Shown here: one piece after another, positions 1 through 8,714 of the stretch
How the letters are laid out: the number at the start of each line of letters is the position of its first letter
Position numbering within the stretch: position 1 is the first letter of the stretch
Source: Acinetobacter sp. CFCC 10889
Lineage (GTDB): Bacteria > Pseudomonadota > Gammaproteobacteria > Pseudomonadales > Moraxellaceae
Direction of reading: 5' to 3'
DNA length: 64,000 nt
Assembly (NCBI RefSeq): GCF_003268395.1
Contig: NZ_LQXQ01000003.1
Location: forward strand, 1-64,000
The notes under the pieces: generated by a model
The model's input: only the letters and a program-made list of their open reading frames with translations
Databases searched by the model: none
What the model was told of the DNA's origin: nothing
Program-made: the position numbers and the translations under genes

Positions 1-30
1 CATTACTAAAAATCATTTTAGTTACAAGAA

Positions 31-85
31 GTTCCCCTCTTTTTCCTTGCGCCATATCTGGCTCAGGATTAGGGGAGATTTTAGG
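31..85. repeat. Short inverted-repeat element (possible family member)
   Basis: A CCCCTC block and an AGGGGAG block face each other about 30 bases apart, then a GATTTTAGG tail. The layout (GTTCCC-CTC, then TTAGGG-GAG, then a T-rich tail) matches the better preserved copies near 1.4 kb and 59.7 kb, so I read it as a decayed member of the same intergenic repeat. The left window edge hides its context. Confidence 0.35.
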
Positions 86-158
86 AATTTTTCAAATAAT
101 TTTGCTTAACTGATCAGCATTACCCTAAATATGGATTTTAGGAGGATTTTTTGCAGAG

Positions 159-1253
159 TTACAAATCCACCATCACATCGGCAAAATTCTGCTTTTCGAC
201 CAATTCTAAAAATTCATCGCCCATGCGCTGACTTTCAGCCACAGACTGTCGCCATAATTTTTTACGTTCACTGTCTGATAAGCCTTTCATCACAAAGTCT
301 TTACGGTCAGGGAGGCGACCCAAAGGTAATGATTTTAAATATTCCGCAGACGGTGAAAGTAGCAAAGTCCGTGCTTGATTTTCAGGATTGGCTTTGCGGG
401 ATTTAAACATTTTATCGAACCAGCCAGGGGTGATACTGTCGGTGAAATGTGGATATAAAACAATGCCTTTGCTGTTGAATGGCAAGTCGATGTGATAGTC
501 GATCAAACCACCATCACGATATGCGCCTTGTGGTGCATCAGCGATATTTGTTACGGCAGGAGTTACACCTGGAATCGAGCCTGAAGCCATCAGCCAATCT
601 GCGACATTGTCGGTATTAAAATTGACATAATGGGTTGTAAAGGCATCATCCTGAATTTTAAATTGTGGGAAATGTTCAGGCTGACTGATCACCCGTTGCA
701 TAAATTTATTCAAGTGATTACGTGAAATTGCATTGCTACCAATGATGCCCAGTAATGAACCATAGAGCGCAAGCTTTTGATCACTTTGGAAAATATGCTC
801 TGCTTTGGCAGCGATAATCGCAAGGTGATAATCAGGATGAGTGACTAATTTTTCAGATTGATCGCCTAATATTCCATGCAACATATCACGTGATATTTTC
901 TCAATCTCAGCGATTTTCATGCCTTTATGAAAGGGTAGATTGATATATAACTCTGCCAGTAGTTCCGCGCCCTTTTTTTCACCTTGTGCAATGAGACTTG
1001 CAAAACGCCATGCACCCACTGATGAGCCGATGAGGTAACGACGTTGTTTTTCACGTTGTAGAAAATCACCGAATATGGCTTGATCCAGACCCATTAAACC
1101 TATGCCTTTCGGACCACCTGCCGCACCAGGAATCATGTCGACATAGTGTGCTTGTAGTCCTTCTTTTTGAATCAGTTGTTTGGCAAGTGAGCCTGCTTGG
1201 ATAGTTAAAGCAGCAGGGTGTTTTTGTAGGATTTGGGTCATGGGTTCACTCAC
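159..1253 (-). CDS. Patatin-like phospholipase family protein
   Basis: Predicted acyl hydrolase of the patatin fold, acting on phospholipids or other acyl esters; the substrate cannot be read from sequence. The nucleophile elbow GxSxG is at residues 76-80 (G-S-S-V-G, Ser78). A glycine-rich oxyanion loop lies upstream (G-G-P-K-G near 46-50), and the second half of the Ser-Asp dyad is the D-G-G at 247-249. No signal peptide is visible, so it is probably cytosolic or peripheral. The first codon is GTG at 1253; an in-frame ATG four codons later (1241) is an equal candidate. It stands alone, with a repeat-filled gap upstream. The family assignment is firm; its role is unknown. Confidence 0.85.
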   Translation of the reverse strand: MSEPMTQILQKHPAALTIQAGSLAKQLIQKEGLQAHYVDMIPGAAGGPKGIGLMGLDQAIFGDFLQREKQRRYLIGSSVGAWRFASLIAQGEKKGAELLAELYINLPFHKGMKIAEIEKISRDMLHGILGDQSEKLVTHPDYHLAIIAAKAEHIFQSDQKLALYGSLLGIIGSNAISRNHLNKFMQRVISQPEHFPQFKIQDDAFTTHYVNFNTDNVADWLMASGSIPGVTPAVTNIADAPQGAYRDGGLIDYHIDLPFNSKGIVLYPHFTDSITPGWFDKMFKSRKANPENQARTLLLSPSAEYLKSLPLGRLPDRKDFVMKGLSDSERKKLWRQSVAESQRMGDEFLELVEKQNFADVMVDL

Positions 1254-1354
1254 TCAAACGGATGAGGGTATTTTAGTGGTGAGGGATTGTTGGACAATGG
1301 CGAGAGGTTTCAGTGGGTGACTTGGGAGTCATTCGTTAAATTTATTTTATCTAG

Positions 1355-1540
1355 ATATTAGACTTTCTGCGAAAGTTAGTTTCGACAATATTTGAATCAA
1401 TATTGAATGTTCCCTCTCCTTTCAGGAGAGGGTTAGGGAGAGGTTTTATTTTAAAAGCCTCATCCTAGCCTTCTCCCAAAGGGAGAAGGAACTCCCAACA
1501 GGCGACATCCATGTCGCCTCACGCTAGGTGATCTTTTCGA
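1355..1540. repeat. Intergenic repeat with nested palindromes
   Basis: The gap between the lipase gene and ubiB is filled by repeat-like DNA. It holds the string GCGAAAGTTAGTTTC, then an inverted repeat of CCCTCTCC with GGAGAGGG, then TTAGGGAGAGGTTTT, then TTCTCCC/GGGAGAA, and finally the palindrome GGCGACATCCATGTCGCC (1501-1518). The first part recurs in reverse orientation at about 59.6-59.8 kb, and the last part recurs at about 30.09 kb. No reading frame is plausible here. It probably behaves as a dispersed non-autonomous or REP-like element. Confidence 0.6.
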
Positions 1541-1570
1541 GATTATTTAAAAAAAACAATGTGATTTTAT

Positions 1571-3190
1571 TTACTTCGCAATCCGCCAAACCGCTAAAAC
1601 ACTCGCCAATACAATGAGTACAATCGACACATACCACGGTGCAATAATCGCTATCGACAATAAAATCGCCATGATACTGCCGAACATCCAACTGCGTTTT
1701 TGTTGATGTTCAACTTCCAAACGCATCATTTGCAATTCATGTAACTGTTTCGAATGCCATGCAGACTGATTTTTCAGACCATTCAAACTATCAATCAGCA
1801 ATGTAGGGAAATCCTGCGCACCTAACAGTAGATCAGGAATTTTTTGTCCTAATTCCTTTAAGTTTTTCTGCGGATTCATTTGTGCTTTAACCCATTCGGT
1901 CAGAATCGGTTTTGCCAAACTCCAAATGTCCAAATCAGGATAGAGATCTGTCCCTAAGCCTTCCACATGCACCAATGTTTTGAGTAATAACATCAGTTGT
2001 GGCGGAATTTCCAAATGGAAACGACGGGCAATGTCCATGACTTGAATCAGGATGCCTGCAAAGTCTAATTCGTGCATTGGTTTAGACACCATCGGTCCAA
2101 CCGTACGACGCATTTCACGGGCGAGGGCATCTTGATCAGTTCCCGGTGGAATCCAACCCGCTTGATGCACGATCTGAATCAATTGCATAAAGTCGCTATT
2201 CATTACCGCAAGTAACATGCGAGCGACAGTCATCTGATCTGACTTAGACAATTCACCCATAATTGCACAGTCAAGGGCAATATAACGAGGTTTGCTTGGA
2301 TTTAAGGTTTCAACAAAGACATTTCCCGGATGCATGTCTGCATGGAAAAAGTTGTCACGGAATACTTGGGTAAAGAAAATGGTTAAACCTTTTTCAGCTA
2401 AATCTTTACGATCCATGCCGAGTTTTTCAAAGGTTTCAATGTCCGAAATCGGCACACCTGTGATGCGTTCAGCGACCATTACATCTTTGCTATCCATATA
2501 CACTTCAGGCACATACATCATGCTTGAGCCAGTGAAGTAATGGCGCATACGGCGGGTATTATCCGCTTCTAAAGTCAAATCCAATTCATTCAAAATGACT
2601 TGACGATAGTTCTCGATAATTTCTGAAATATGCACAGCACGTGCTGCTTCAAGGCGTTTTTCCAAATTCGCCCCAAGCCATCTTAAAATTTCAAAATCTT
2701 CTAAGATTTGACTGCGAATATCAGGTCGAGTGACTTTAACGACCACTTCACGACCATCATGTAAAGCCGCCGTGTGTACTTGTGCAATCGAAGCCGCAGC
2801 TAAAGGCTGTTCATCAAAACGAGCGAAAAGTGTTGAGATATTGGCTTTGAGCGATTCTTCAATACGCGTTTTAGCAACATCAACACCAAAAGGTTTAACT
2901 CGATCTTGCAATAACACCAATTGTTGTAAAATTTCAGGTGGAATCAAATCACGGCGAGTGGAAAGCAACTGCCCCAATTTAATCGCCAAAGGTCCCATTT
3001 CCTCTAAAGCTTCTTTCAGCTTCAGCGGATTTTTCTTTTCTTTGCTTGACCATGCTGCAGGATGCATGCGAATAATCGACAAGGCATGGCGGGCTTTTTC
3101 AGGTAATTCTTCCGCAGGTACCAATGTATCGAGTCTATAGTGAGCAGCGATGCGCCACAGTTCGAGTAATCGGGAAATGTGCGGAATCAT
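1571..3190 (-). CDS. ubiB: UbiB, ubiquinone biosynthesis ABC1-family kinase-like protein
   Basis: Atypical protein-kinase-like ATPase needed for ubiquinone synthesis, thought to act at the membrane and help extract or present lipid intermediates. The family KxGQ signature is present (A-I-K-L-G-Q, near residue 73), as is the A-A-A-S-I-A-Q-V-H segment that replaces the kinase glycine loop. Two hydrophobic helices close the C-terminus (about 495-535), the usual UbiB membrane anchor. The metal-binding motif reads D-C-A-I-M-G, where most homologues have D-C-G or D-F-G. It is the last gene of ubiE-ubiJ-ubiB, 8 bases after ubiJ. Length (539) is normal for UbiB. Confidence 0.95.
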   Translation of the reverse strand: MIPHISRLLELWRIAAHYRLDTLVPAEELPEKARHALSIIRMHPAAWSSKEKKNPLKLKEALEEMGPLAIKLGQLLSTRRDLIPPEILQQLVLLQDRVKPFGVDVAKTRIEESLKANISTLFARFDEQPLAAASIAQVHTAALHDGREVVVKVTRPDIRSQILEDFEILRWLGANLEKRLEAARAVHISEIIENYRQVILNELDLTLEADNTRRMRHYFTGSSMMYVPEVYMDSKDVMVAERITGVPISDIETFEKLGMDRKDLAEKGLTIFFTQVFRDNFFHADMHPGNVFVETLNPSKPRYIALDCAIMGELSKSDQMTVARMLLAVMNSDFMQLIQIVHQAGWIPPGTDQDALAREMRRTVGPMVSKPMHELDFAGILIQVMDIARRFHLEIPPQLMLLLKTLVHVEGLGTDLYPDLDIWSLAKPILTEWVKAQMNPQKNLKELGQKIPDLLLGAQDFPTLLIDSLNGLKNQSAWHSKQLHELQMMRLEVEHQQKRSWMFGSIMAILLSIAIIAPWYVSIVLIVLASVLAVWRIAK

Positions 3191-3198
3191 AAATGGTC

Positions 3199-3864
3199 TT
3201 ACCTAGGTTGTTCAGAGTTGAAATGGTTTTGAAGCTCTTGGATTTTCGCTTCAAGCCGATCAATATTTTGGTTGAGAGAACGCGTATCGTGTTGCAAATC
3301 ATCCATTTGCCAACGTGGTGCAACTAGCCCTGTATCTTCTTTAAAAAAGTCTTCAGCAAAAAATAAATGACTTTGCAAAGAGCGTTTTAAATGCTTTGGT
3401 GCAAGCTGAATTTTACCAATTTCATGTGCCAATGCAGGACCAATCCACGGGCTTAAATGTGAGGCTAAATCAGGTTCAGCCTGTTGCAGAATACGTTGAA
3501 TATCCTGTAGCAGGTGATAATCGCCTTGAAGTGGAATATTACCAATATCATCCGCAACAAACAGTTTGGCGAGTTCAACCACACTTTTGACATGTAAAGT
3601 TGCAGTTGCTTCAGAAATCGCAACCGTTTGATCAAAAGGACGTTGTTCAAACACAGATGGCGTATCGCTTTTGCCTGTCACTGTCGGTTCAAGCCGAACT
3701 TTATGTGTATCAAAAAACACATCAACAGACAATTGTGGTGAGTCGATCACCACACGTAATAATTTACCTTGTAATTCATCGAATTGGATACGAGTGATCG
3801 CATCCAAATTGATAAATTGATTGATCAGCCGTTCAACAGCACCGAGTGCCAAAATTGACCACAT
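3199..3864 (-). CDS. ubiJ: UbiJ, SCP2-domain ubiquinone biosynthesis accessory factor
   Basis: Lipid-binding accessory protein of the Ubi complex; in E. coli UbiJ pairs with UbiK and carries hydrophobic ubiquinone intermediates for the soluble Ubi enzymes. The N-terminal about 110 residues look like an SCP2 sterol-carrier fold. The C-terminus (about 180-215) is heptad-like and charged (N-Q-N-I-D-R-L-E-A-K-I-Q-E-L), consistent with a coiled coil for UbiK pairing. The call leans on its position between ubiE (12 bases upstream) and ubiB (8 bases downstream), which is the conserved order. Sequence conservation of UbiJ is low in general, so the context matters. Confidence 0.88.
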   Translation of the reverse strand: MWSILALGAVERLINQFINLDAITRIQFDELQGKLLRVVIDSPQLSVDVFFDTHKVRLEPTVTGKSDTPSVFEQRPFDQTVAISEATATLHVKSVVELAKLFVADDIGNIPLQGDYHLLQDIQRILQQAEPDLASHLSPWIGPALAHEIGKIQLAPKHLKRSLQSHLFFAEDFFKEDTGLVAPRWQMDDLQHDTRSLNQNIDRLEAKIQELQNHFNSEQPR

Positions 3865-3876
3865 GGCGATTAACCT

Positions 3877-4821
3877 TTAAAGTTTAAAACCACGATGCAC
3901 AGCCACGATTCCACCTGTTAGGTTGTGGTAATCGGTGTTTTGGAAGCCTGCATTTTCCATCATGCCTTTTAAGGTACGTTGGTCAGGGTGCATACGGATC
4001 GATTCAGCCAAGTATTTATAACTTTCTGAGTCATTCGCTACAAGTTTACCCATAATCGGTAAAGCAGTGAATGAATACAAATCATACAATTTTGAGAATG
4101 GCTCGAACACAGGTTTAGAGAATTCTAAAATCAATAAACGACCGCCCGGCTTAAGTACACGATACATCGCTGCAAGTGCTGCATCTTTATCGGTCACGTT
4201 ACGTAAACCAAAACTGATCGTCAGTAGGTCAAAACTGTTGTCTGCAAATGGCTCTAAAGTTTCAGCATTGGCTAAAACGAAATCCACATTGGTACAGCCT
4301 GCATCGATTAAACGATCACGACCCACATTCAACATAGATTCGTTAATGTCTGATAATACAACATGACCTGTAGGACCTACTTCACGGCTGAAGACTTTGG
4401 CTAAGTCACCTGTACCGCCTGCAATATCAAGCACATGCTGACCGCGACGGACACCTGACATATTGATCGCAAAGCGTTTCCATAAACGGTGGATACCGAA
4501 AGACATCAAATCATTCATGATGTCGTATTTGGCTGCAACTGAGTGGAACACTTCAGCGACTTTTTGTGCTTTGTCTTCACTGCTGACAGTTTGGTAACCG
4601 AAATGTGTGGTTGCACCAACATTGCCTGTGTTTGCGCCACGAGGTAGATTGTATTTAGGCACTGTGCCTGAAACTGGGGTATCGGTCGGCTGTTGTTGTA
4701 AAGATTGTTGCTGACCTTGTGGTGCACCTTGTGGTAATGGTTCTGTTAAAAAAGGACTGACTTTGTCTGTATTTGTTGCCGATTCAGCTACTTGGCTTGG
4801 CTTTTGGTTTTCATCCGACAC
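3877..4821 (-). CDS. ubiE: UbiE, ubiquinone C-methyltransferase with long N-terminal extension
   Basis: SAM-dependent C-methyltransferase of ubiquinone synthesis. The SAM loop is clear ([11 protein letters not shown]), and the core from T-T-H-F-G-Y to the C-terminal H-R-G-F-K-L matches UbiE throughout. I place the start at GTG 4821 rather than the ATG at 4842. A strong AGGAGT (4829-4834) sits 7 bases before this GTG, whereas it would lie inside the coding region if the ATG were used. The core starts only at about residue 71, so there is an extension of roughly 60 residues rich in Gln, Pro and Thr that E. coli UbiE lacks. First gene of the ubi operon. Confidence 0.93.
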   Translation of the reverse strand: MSDENQKPSQVAESATNTDKVSPFLTEPLPQGAPQGQQQSLQQQPTDTPVSGTVPKYNLPRGANTGNVGATTHFGYQTVSSEDKAQKVAEVFHSVAAKYDIMNDLMSFGIHRLWKRFAINMSGVRRGQHVLDIAGGTGDLAKVFSREVGPTGHVVLSDINESMLNVGRDRLIDAGCTNVDFVLANAETLEPFADNSFDLLTISFGLRNVTDKDAALAAMYRVLKPGGRLLILEFSKPVFEPFSKLYDLYSFTALPIMGKLVANDSESYKYLAESIRMHPDQRTLKGMMENAGFQNTDYHNLTGGIVAVHRGFKL

Positions 4822-4954
4822 GTGAGTCACTCCTGAACACAAAAATAAGAAATCTTGCTATGTTTTGCATGATGACAGATTCTGTGATTTTTTACAGTGC
4901 CGATCATGCAAAATTTAAGGTCTAATGCTAAACCAAAAATAATATACAGAAAAT

Positions 4955-4973
4955 ATGACGTTTATGCCGTCAT
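4955..4973 (-). terminator. Small hairpin after the 4992-5699 gene
   Basis: ATGACG and CGTCAT pair around a 7-base loop. Read on the minus strand the stem is followed by ATTTT. It lies just after the stop codon at 4992 and before ubiE, as expected for a weak intrinsic terminator. Confidence 0.4.
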
Positions 4974-4991
4974 TTAGATGTTAAAACCTTA

Positions 4992-5699
4992 TCATATTCT
5001 AAAAGGATTGGCTTGTCCTGAATGTACATTATTAACAATTTCAGACTCTTTGACTGTAAATGCATGAATAAAATCAGCGGCTGATTTCATTGGTTTCATT
5101 GCCACAAAACCCTCACCAATAAAGTCATACATCAAATCAAATTTATATTTATGTGCAGTGCCTTTACACATTTTAAAGGCAGTATGCATGATGAAAGAAC
5201 GCATATATTTGTCTAATGCACCACCTAAATCATCCAATAAACTGAGTTGTTCTAAACGTGCATCATGTTGATTGAGTTTGATTAAAGTCAAACGCATCAT
5301 TTCATCATCAATCACTTGATCAGCAGGATAATCTTTCAAGAGTTGCGCAGCCACTTGTTCATCAAGTTGCATCGCCAATACTGCCAGCCCTACAGATTTG
5401 AGCCCTGTCTTGATCGCATTTTCAGGAATAATTTTTTCAGCTTTATGTGCATATTTTAACAAGCGTTCAATTTGAATGGCTAAGTCATCAAACTCAGGAC
5501 CACCGTATAAGCGATTAATAAAATAATCTGCCATGAGTTTATTTTCCTTACGGTTAAATAACTCAGTATGGGTTTCTAAAATACGTGCTTTTAACCAATC
5601 TTGCGCTTCATGCAAACGTTTTTTAAGTACAGGATCTTGATGATAATTAAATTGTTTATATTCTTCTAAAAGTTGATCAAGTGCTGCGAGTTTAGACAT
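4992..5699 (-). CDS. Conserved helical protein, possibly FFLEELY-motif family
   Basis: An almost entirely helical, charged soluble protein of about 235 residues with no signal peptide or membrane segment. A stretch near residue 50 (M-A-D-Y-F-I-N-R-L-Y-G-G-P-E-F) resembles the FFxxxLY motif that names a family of uncharacterised proteins in Acinetobacter and relatives; that link is from memory and tentative. I start it at ATG 5699 (M-S-K-L-A), not at the upstream ATG at 5741, because the extra 14 residues are hydrophobic and unlike the rest. It is divergent from pap across about 240 bases. Function unknown. Confidence 0.7.
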   Translation of the reverse strand: MSKLAALDQLLEEYKQFNYHQDPVLKKRLHEAQDWLKARILETHTELFNRKENKLMADYFINRLYGGPEFDDLAIQIERLLKYAHKAEKIIPENAIKTGLKSVGLAVLAMQLDEQVAAQLLKDYPADQVIDDEMMRLTLIKLNQHDARLEQLSLLDDLGGALDKYMRSFIMHTAFKMCKGTAHKYKFDLMYDFIGEGFVAMKPMKSAADFIHAFTVKESEIVNNVHSGQANPFRI

Positions 5700-5939
5700 A
5701 GGTGAACTCAATTTCCATATATTCAAGAAAATCATAATCACAGTTTATCTGAACAACCATGACGATATTGCATGAAAATGACTGAAATTAAGTCAGTTGA
5801 TGCTTTATTTGTTGTGCTATTGAAAATATTGTGAGCATATTTCTCATATAAAGAAACTGATACAAAAAATATGTTCAGGCTCAGCAAATCTTTGTAAACT
5901 TGAAAAAGTATAATGAAAACATAAGAAAAGAGCGTATTT

Positions 5940-7358
5940 ATGAAAATAACTGAATCTGCATGTGAATTGCTTGATCCAGATCAATTGTCTTTAGATTTGA
6001 TCGAAGCGCAATATGCTTTGAAAAATACCCGAGGACAAAAAAATGCCAAAAGTTTAGTCATTTTAGTCAGCGGAATAGAGCTTGCTGGCAAGGGCGAAGC
6101 TGTCAAACAACTCCGTGAATGGGTTGATCCTCGTTATTTGCGTGTTAAAGCTGATCCACCCTATATGATGCAAAGAGATCAAGCATTTTGGCAGCCTTAT
6201 GCACGTTATATTCCATCGGAAGGGCAGATTTTGGTGATGTTTGGTAATTGGTACAGTGATTTATTGTCCACCGCTTTGCACGTTTCCGCACCAATGGATG
6301 ATACTTTATTTGATGCCTATGTTGCTCAAATGAATGCTTTTGAACAAGATTTAAAAAATAATCATGTCGATGTGATTAAAGTTTGGTTTGATTTGTCATG
6401 GAAATCGTTGCAAAAACGCTTAGATAAAATGGACACCGAAGACCAACGTTGGCACAAATTACATGGTTTGGATTGGCGCAACAAAAAACAGTATGACAAT
6501 GTGCAAAAGCTACGTCAGCGTTTTACTGATGATTGGGTTGTGATTGATTGTGAAAATGAAGAACTTCGTGATCAACAATTTGCACAAAGCATTTTAAAAA
6601 ATTTACAGCATTTGCCAAATTACAGTACGCAAGTCAAAGAAAAATGGCAGCAAGCCGAAGTGCCTAAAGAATTACTAGAAGTTTCAAGTGATGTTTTGGA
6701 TGAAGAAGATTATAAAACAGAATTAAAAAAACTGACCAAAAAAGTCGCTGAAGCCATGCGTTTTGATGGGCGTAAAGTCATTATCAGTTTTGAGGGTATG
6801 GATGCAGCGGGCAAAGGTGGTGCGATTAAGCGTATTGTTAAAAAGCTAGACCCACGTGAGTACGGCATTTACACCATTGCAGCACCTGAAAAATATGAAT
6901 TGGCACGTCCATATTTGTGGCGTTTTTGGACAAAGTTATTAGAAGATGAAAAAATTTCGATCTTTGATCGTACTTGGTATGGGCGTGTGTTGGTTGAGCG
7001 GATTGAAGGTTTTGCAACACCTGTTGAATGGCAACGTGCTTATGATGAAATTAATCGTTTTGAAAAAGATTTAACCGACAATCAGCACGTCATCGTGAAG
7101 TTTTGGCTTGCGATCAGTAAGGATGAGCAAGAGGCTCGTTTTAAAGCACGTGAAGAAACACCGCATAAGCGTTTTAAAATTACTGAAGATGATTGGCGTA
7201 ATCGTAGCCATTGGGATGATTATTTGAATGCAGCCGCCGATATGTTGCAACGGACACATACTTTCTATGCGCCGTGGCATGTGATTTCAACCAATGATAA
7301 GTACACGGCACGGATTGAAATTTTAAAAGCGATTTTAAAGCAAATTAAAGACAGTTGA
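5940..7358 (+). CDS. pap: Polyphosphate:AMP phosphotransferase (two-domain PPK2)
   Basis: Transfers phosphate from polyphosphate to AMP, making ADP, so it links polyphosphate stores to nucleotide energy. Two PPK2 domains lie in tandem. The first has a P-loop-like G-I-E-L-A-G-K-G-E at about 45-53. The second has the standard G-M-D-A-A-G-K-G at 286-293, with the lid/Walker B segment F-D-R-T-W-Y-G-R-V-L-V-E-R further on. In the first domain the equivalent segment reads F-G-N-W-Y-S-D-L-L and lacks the arginines, so catalysis is likely carried by the second half. Length (472) matches the class II PPK2 enzyme known from A. johnsonii. No Pho-box was recognised upstream. Confidence 0.93.
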   Translation: MKITESACELLDPDQLSLDLIEAQYALKNTRGQKNAKSLVILVSGIELAGKGEAVKQLREWVDPRYLRVKADPPYMMQRDQAFWQPYARYIPSEGQILVMFGNWYSDLLSTALHVSAPMDDTLFDAYVAQMNAFEQDLKNNHVDVIKVWFDLSWKSLQKRLDKMDTEDQRWHKLHGLDWRNKKQYDNVQKLRQRFTDDWVVIDCENEELRDQQFAQSILKNLQHLPNYSTQVKEKWQQAEVPKELLEVSSDVLDEEDYKTELKKLTKKVAEAMRFDGRKVIISFEGMDAAGKGGAIKRIVKKLDPREYGIYTIAAPEKYELARPYLWRFWTKLLEDEKISIFDRTWYGRVLVERIEGFATPVEWQRAYDEINRFEKDLTDNQHVIVKFWLAISKDEQEARFKAREETPHKRFKITEDDWRNRSHWDDYLNAAADMLQRTHTFYAPWHVISTNDKYTARIEILKAILKQIKDS

Positions 7359-7380
7359 TTTAAAAAATTCTGAGATAGAG

Positions 7381-7401
7381 CAGCGGATGATAAGTCCGTT
7401 G
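7381..7401 (+). other. Hairpin downstream of pap
   Basis: CAGCGGA and TCCGTTG (one G-T pair) form a stem with a 7-base loop 22 bases after the pap stop. The usual run of T is missing, so it may be a weak terminator or a 3'-end stabiliser. Confidence 0.3.
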
Positions 7402-7490
7402 TTCTAATGGAGTAGGTCGTAGAGCTATTTTACAATATTTATTTGTCAGTTTAATGATCTTATTACTTTGATTTTAAATAATATATTTTT

Positions 7491-7961
7491 ATGAAAACAA
7501 TTCAACTTGAAGATGAAATACAGATTTTAATTGACGTTATAAAAAAGAGTCATTTTTCTGATGTGAAAGCTATTGATGAAAGCCTTGCTAAAATAATGGC
7601 TTTTAATCAGGCTTCAAGCATTCGTCCTTTGATACGATTAATTGAAGATAATGCAATATATGATGAGGCAATTTTTGCCATAATACATAGCATCGAATCC
7701 TTTCAGGATGATGTTTATATTACTGAATGTATAAAAGAGTTACCTGATCTAGTGCTTAAATCTCCTCAATGGGCAATGATTTTATTTCAACGTATATTGA
7801 ATAATGACCATGCAAGCGTATGTTTGATTGAAAAGATTTATCTTACAACACATGAGGTTAAGCAAGCAGTACTATGGCTTGTGGAGGAAATAAATAGAAA
7901 AAGCATTCAATTTTTAGATCAAACTGAAGCAGTCAAAATTGCAGCAAAGCATGTTAAATAG
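7491..7961 (+). CDS. Imm30-like orphan immunity protein
   Basis: Small helical protein of 156 residues. The central part (I-I-H-S-I-E-S-F followed by L-P-D-L-V, S-P-Q-W-A-M-I-L and R-I-L-N) reads like the Imm30 family, a polymorphic-toxin immunity group. That call is by recognition, not by search. Immunity proteins of this kind normally sit directly after a secreted toxin such as a contact-dependent inhibition or type VI effector; here the upstream neighbour is pap and no toxin module is in sight. The gene is richer in A+T than its flanks and rests on a poor ribosome binding site, both in keeping with a transferred orphan. Expression from its own promoter is assumed. Confidence 0.6.
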   Translation: MKTIQLEDEIQILIDVIKKSHFSDVKAIDESLAKIMAFNQASSIRPLIRLIEDNAIYDEAIFAIIHSIESFQDDVYITECIKELPDLVLKSPQWAMILFQRILNNDHASVCLIEKIYLTTHEVKQAVLWLVEEINRKSIQFLDQTEAVKIAAKHVK

Positions 7962-7978
7962 AGCTTTATATTTGACAA

Positions 7979-8004
7979 TAAAAAGCGGACATCAAGCCCG
8001 CCTT
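7979..8004 (-). terminator. Intrinsic terminator of the 8016-8528 gene
   Basis: GCGG and CCGC (7985-7988 and 7998-8001) form the stem. On the minus strand it is followed by CTTTTTA. It lies between two converging genes and mainly serves the minus-strand gene. The loop GCATCAAGC-like sequence resembles that of the pnp terminator. Confidence 0.6.
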
Positions 8005-8015
8005 AAATTAATACA

Positions 8016-8528
8016 TCAAGAATATTTCACCACACTCGCATTCTGTTTCTGCTGAATGCCTTTTGCCAATTTATAGCATTCTTCCACATGTGCTTCAGCG
8101 ACTTTTTTCATCACAATATAGCCCAAGCTTGCCGCAATGATCGAACCGCCCAAAGGAATGAATTTGGTCACTTGTTTGGTGATGACTTTGGCAGCAACAT
8201 TATTCAAAGAAGATTTCACCGCAGTACGTGCTACCACCAAGCCTGAAAACTCAAAACCACGTTTACGCAATTCATTCCAATGGATTTTTTTAGTCGCAGG
8301 GTCATAAACGCTGATTTGATCAGGCGCTAAACCAAAACGGGCATTAATTTCAGGAATCAATTGCGATAAAATTCCCACATCAATCACCACATCAAAAAAA
8401 GGTACAGGAACAACAGCTGCACCTGCTGAAAAATAAGCACGCTTTTTGACGAGTTCTAAACATTCATTACGAACATTTTCCAAGTTTAGATTTGGGTCAA
8501 TTGAGTCGGGGATTTTGTCGATTTTCAT
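8016..8528 (-). CDS. DUF697-like small protein with hydrophobic segments
   Basis: A 170-residue protein with two hydrophobic stretches. The first (about 30-60) contains V-V-P-V-P-F-F-D-V-V-I-D-V and then I-P-E-I-N-A-R-F-G-L, reminiscent of the DUF697 domain found attached to GTPases. The second is a glycine-rich segment (I-P-L-G-G-S-I-I-A-A-S-L-G-Y, about 125-140). There is no signal peptide and no enzymatic motif. It probably associates with the membrane, perhaps as a partner of a GTPase encoded elsewhere; no GTPase gene is adjacent. The family link is tentative and the function unknown. Confidence 0.6.
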   Translation of the reverse strand: MKIDKIPDSIDPNLNLENVRNECLELVKKRAYFSAGAAVVPVPFFDVVIDVGILSQLIPEINARFGLAPDQISVYDPATKKIHWNELRKRGFEFSGLVVARTAVKSSLNNVAAKVITKQVTKFIPLGGSIIAASLGYIVMKKVAEAHVEECYKLAKGIQQKQNASVVKYS

Positions 8529-8659
8529 AAAATATCTACCTGTAATTCAAACTATTTATCATATTTATGCAGTTGCATTGTTTTAGCTTGAAATAATCAT
8601 GTTATTTCCAAATAATGTTGTCAAAATGCCATAGTATGATGCAGTTGTATAGTGGCGAA

Positions 8660-8683
8660 TGTTTATGTTTTTGTGCATAAACA
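8660..8683. promoter_or_regulatory. Inverted repeat upstream of recC
   Basis: TGTTTATG and CATAAACA are perfectly inverted around 8 bases and end about 30 bases before the recC start. This could be an operator or the 5'-leader hairpin of the recCBD transcript. A related but differently arranged palindrome sits between corC and tusA at 38.4 kb. No known regulator is assigned. Confidence 0.3.
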
Positions 8684-8714
8684 ACACAATAAATGGCAAA
8701 TTAGTTGAGGGAAT

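Noticed and set aside
5760..5939. Pho-box upstream of pap
   Set aside because: No CTGTCAT-type direct repeat is present despite the link of the enzyme to phosphate metabolism.
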